Shown piece after piece: positions 62,987 to 64,000 of a DNA stretch of 64,000 nucleotides; within the stretch, counting starts at the first letter, position 1, and each line of letters starts with the position of its first letter. The notes beneath the pieces were generated by a model that was not told the DNA's origin, ran no database searches, and saw only the letters and a program-made list of their open reading frames with translations. A program made the position numbers and the translations under genes. Location of the stretch: positions 2,976,001 through 3,040,000 of the forward strand of contig NZ_CP047318.1 in assembly GCF_009857135.1 (NCBI RefSeq), read 5' to 3'. The DNA comes from Streptomyces sp. HM190 (GTDB lineage: Bacteria > Actinomycetota > Actinomycetes > Streptomycetales > Streptomycetaceae).

Positions 62987-63045
62987 CTTATCGACAAATC
63001 GACGGCATTTACGTCCGGAGTGTTCGGCACGCAAGCGTCGATAAG
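62987..63045. promoter_or_regulatory. Long inverted repeat upstream of surface-protein gene
   Basis: CTTATCGAC at 62987-62995 and GTCGATAAG at 63037-63045 are perfect complements 41 bases apart, in an AT-richer patch about 180-240 bases before the start codon. Either paired operator half-sites or a leader stem. The remaining gap to the ssb gene holds the 21-bp repeats. Confidence 0.5.
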
Positions 63046-63089
63046 CCGCAGTTCGCCCAGGCAGGCGTCCGGGTACGGCGCCGGGAACC

Positions 63090-63237
63090 GGACTCACGGA
63101 CCCCGAGGACACGTCACCCACCCCTGAAGACAGGGCATCGTGCTCTACGGACACGGCAGGTTGCTCCGAAGGCACGCCATCGCGCTCTGACATCACGCCA
63201 CCCCGCCCTGATGCACAGCCACCTTGCCCTGATGTCA
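63090..63237 (-). repeat. Degenerate 21-bp repeats downstream of ssb
   Basis: Seven units of about 21 bases, each starting (G/C)TGNC/A and carrying TC(A/G)GNGC, run from the ssb stop leftward. In one frame they give a degenerate 7-residue repeat (VMSERDG, VPSEQPA, VSVEHDA, LSSGVGD). No start codon or domain supports a gene. Confidence 0.6.
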
Positions 63238-63708
63238 CGTCACTCCGACCGCTTCCGGACGCAGTTCGGCAACCGCGTCGATGCGTCCGCCGGGGGCCGG
63301 TGTCTCCCAGTTCGGCTCCGGCTGGGACGGGGCCGGTGCCACCGTCTCCCCCCTGGGTGTCCGGCGGAACGCGGAGGTCCCGCGCGACAGGTCGTGGCCG
63401 ATCGCGACGGCGTCCACGTCCACCGAGGCCCAGCTCTGCCCGTCCCGTTGCTCGGTGCGCACCTTCAACCGCCCCTGGACCACGACCGGGTCGCCCAGCG
63501 ACACGGACGACGCCACGTTCGCCGCGAGGGTGCGCCGCGCCCACACCGTGAAGAAGTTGGTGTGGCCGTCGGTCCACTCGTTCTTCTCCCGGTCCCAGTA
63601 CCGCGCGGTCACCGCCAGCCGGAACCGGGCCGAGGAGCCCGTCGACAACTCGCGGCACACCGGCTGGGTCGCCACGTTCCCCACCACGCACACCATCGTC
63701 TCGTTCAT
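63235..63708 (-). CDS. ssbB: Single-stranded DNA-binding protein, SsbB-like
   Basis: 157 residues with one OB fold (MNETMVCVVGNVATQPVCRE, YWDREKNEWTDGHTNFFTVW, GDPVVVQGRLKVRTEQ). The C-terminus ends RPEAVGVT and lacks the acidic DDxPF tip that SsbA uses to recruit partners. Length and tail match SsbB, the Streptomyces paralogue involved in chromosome segregation during sporulation. ATG 63708 follows AGGG. The 292 bases to the window end hold no gene I can support. Confidence 0.9.
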   Translation of the reverse strand: MNETMVCVVGNVATQPVCRELSTGSSARFRLAVTARYWDREKNEWTDGHTNFFTVWARRTLAANVASSVSLGDPVVVQGRLKVRTEQRDGQSWASVDVDAVAIGHDLSRGTSAFRRTPRGETVAPAPSQPEPNWETPAPGGRIDAVAELRPEAVGVT

Positions 63709-64000
63709 CTCGCGAACCCTCCCTCGCACCGGCACCGACGCCGGCCGGACACACGTACGGGCCCGTCCCGTACGACCGCTGTCTGTCGCGGTGACCGCGC
63801 CGCTCCCGCCCCGCCGCTGCGTGCGAGGGGGCCGTCGCGCTGCGATCGCCGCGCATCCAGACTGCCGCCGCGGGGACGAGCCCGCTGAGCGCTGTGTACG
63901 ACCCGCGAGTTGTGGAGAACTCCGCCACCCGAGTGGGTGAAGGTGAAGGGGCACGGCCCACGGCGTGGACCGCGCAGACGACCCGACCGGGTGAACGACG

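Noticed and set aside
62807..63100. Riboswitch (for example c-di-AMP) before the surface-protein gene
   Set aside because: Apart from the wide inverted repeat I could not recognise the conserved core of any riboswitch class.

Overview
The window is a chromosomal segment of a Streptomyces-type actinomycete. The support is very high GC with strong third-position GC, frequent GTG starts, many long GC-rich hairpins between convergent genes, and a gene set typical of the genus: two M1 aminopeptidases, BioY, a CsnR-like ROK regulator, the GlnX-GlnH-PknG signalling locus, GlbO, EttA, an SsbB-like protein and a sortase-type thioester surface protein. From memory the order resembles the S. coelicolor SCO26xx region; I could not check this. 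I see no rRNA, tRNA or CRISPR array.

Left part (1-15 kb): a membrane acyltransferase, an HD hydrolase, a SpoIIE-type phosphatase and an Eis-like acetyltransferase. Two identical head-to-tail copies of a 1592-bp IS4-superfamily element follow, inserted at the eis stop codon. Then come a Nei-type glycosylase, RpiB, two amino-acid permeases flanking BioY, a small zinc-ribbon protein and a DUF4240 protein.

Middle part (15-41 kb): a DsbA-like Rv2466c homologue, two paralogous M1 aminopeptidases 14 kb apart, an orphan AbiEi-like protein, a secreted serine hydrolase, a Tat-exported phosphoesterase, a Nudix hydrolase and a LuxR-type regulator. These are followed by an ECF sigma factor with a coupled membrane protein, Asd, a divergent EamA/MarR pair, MalQ with a coupled small ORF, MscS and an HNH nuclease. 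This part is rich in unusual short tandem arrays: a 36-unit pentanucleotide array, a 16-bp minisatellite, a 20-bp triplet and a 45-bp coding repeat.

Sugar locus (41-45 kb): a ROK regulator with a readable promoter and palindromic operator, a GH4 glycosidase and a BadF-type kinase. The arrangement matches the chitosan/glucosamine csnR-K operon, but the ABC transporter is gone; only about the last 33 codons of a permease survive in front of GH4.

Signalling locus (45.5-56.7 kb): GlnX-like membrane protein, GlnH-like binding protein, a coiled-coil protein of unknown function, PknG kinase, PP2C phosphatase, VWA protein and FHA protein, all on one strand and partly overlapping. Kinase, phosphatase and FHA protein each carry paired zinc ribbons. 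The set looks like an amino-acid-sensing branch joined to a TerY-P-like kinase/phosphatase/VWA triad and is the most system-like part of the window.

Right part (56.7-64 kb): a PCMT-type methyltransferase, truncated haemoglobin, the operon ettA-thioesterase-hypothetical, a sortase-anchored thioester-domain surface protein and an SsbB-like SSB.
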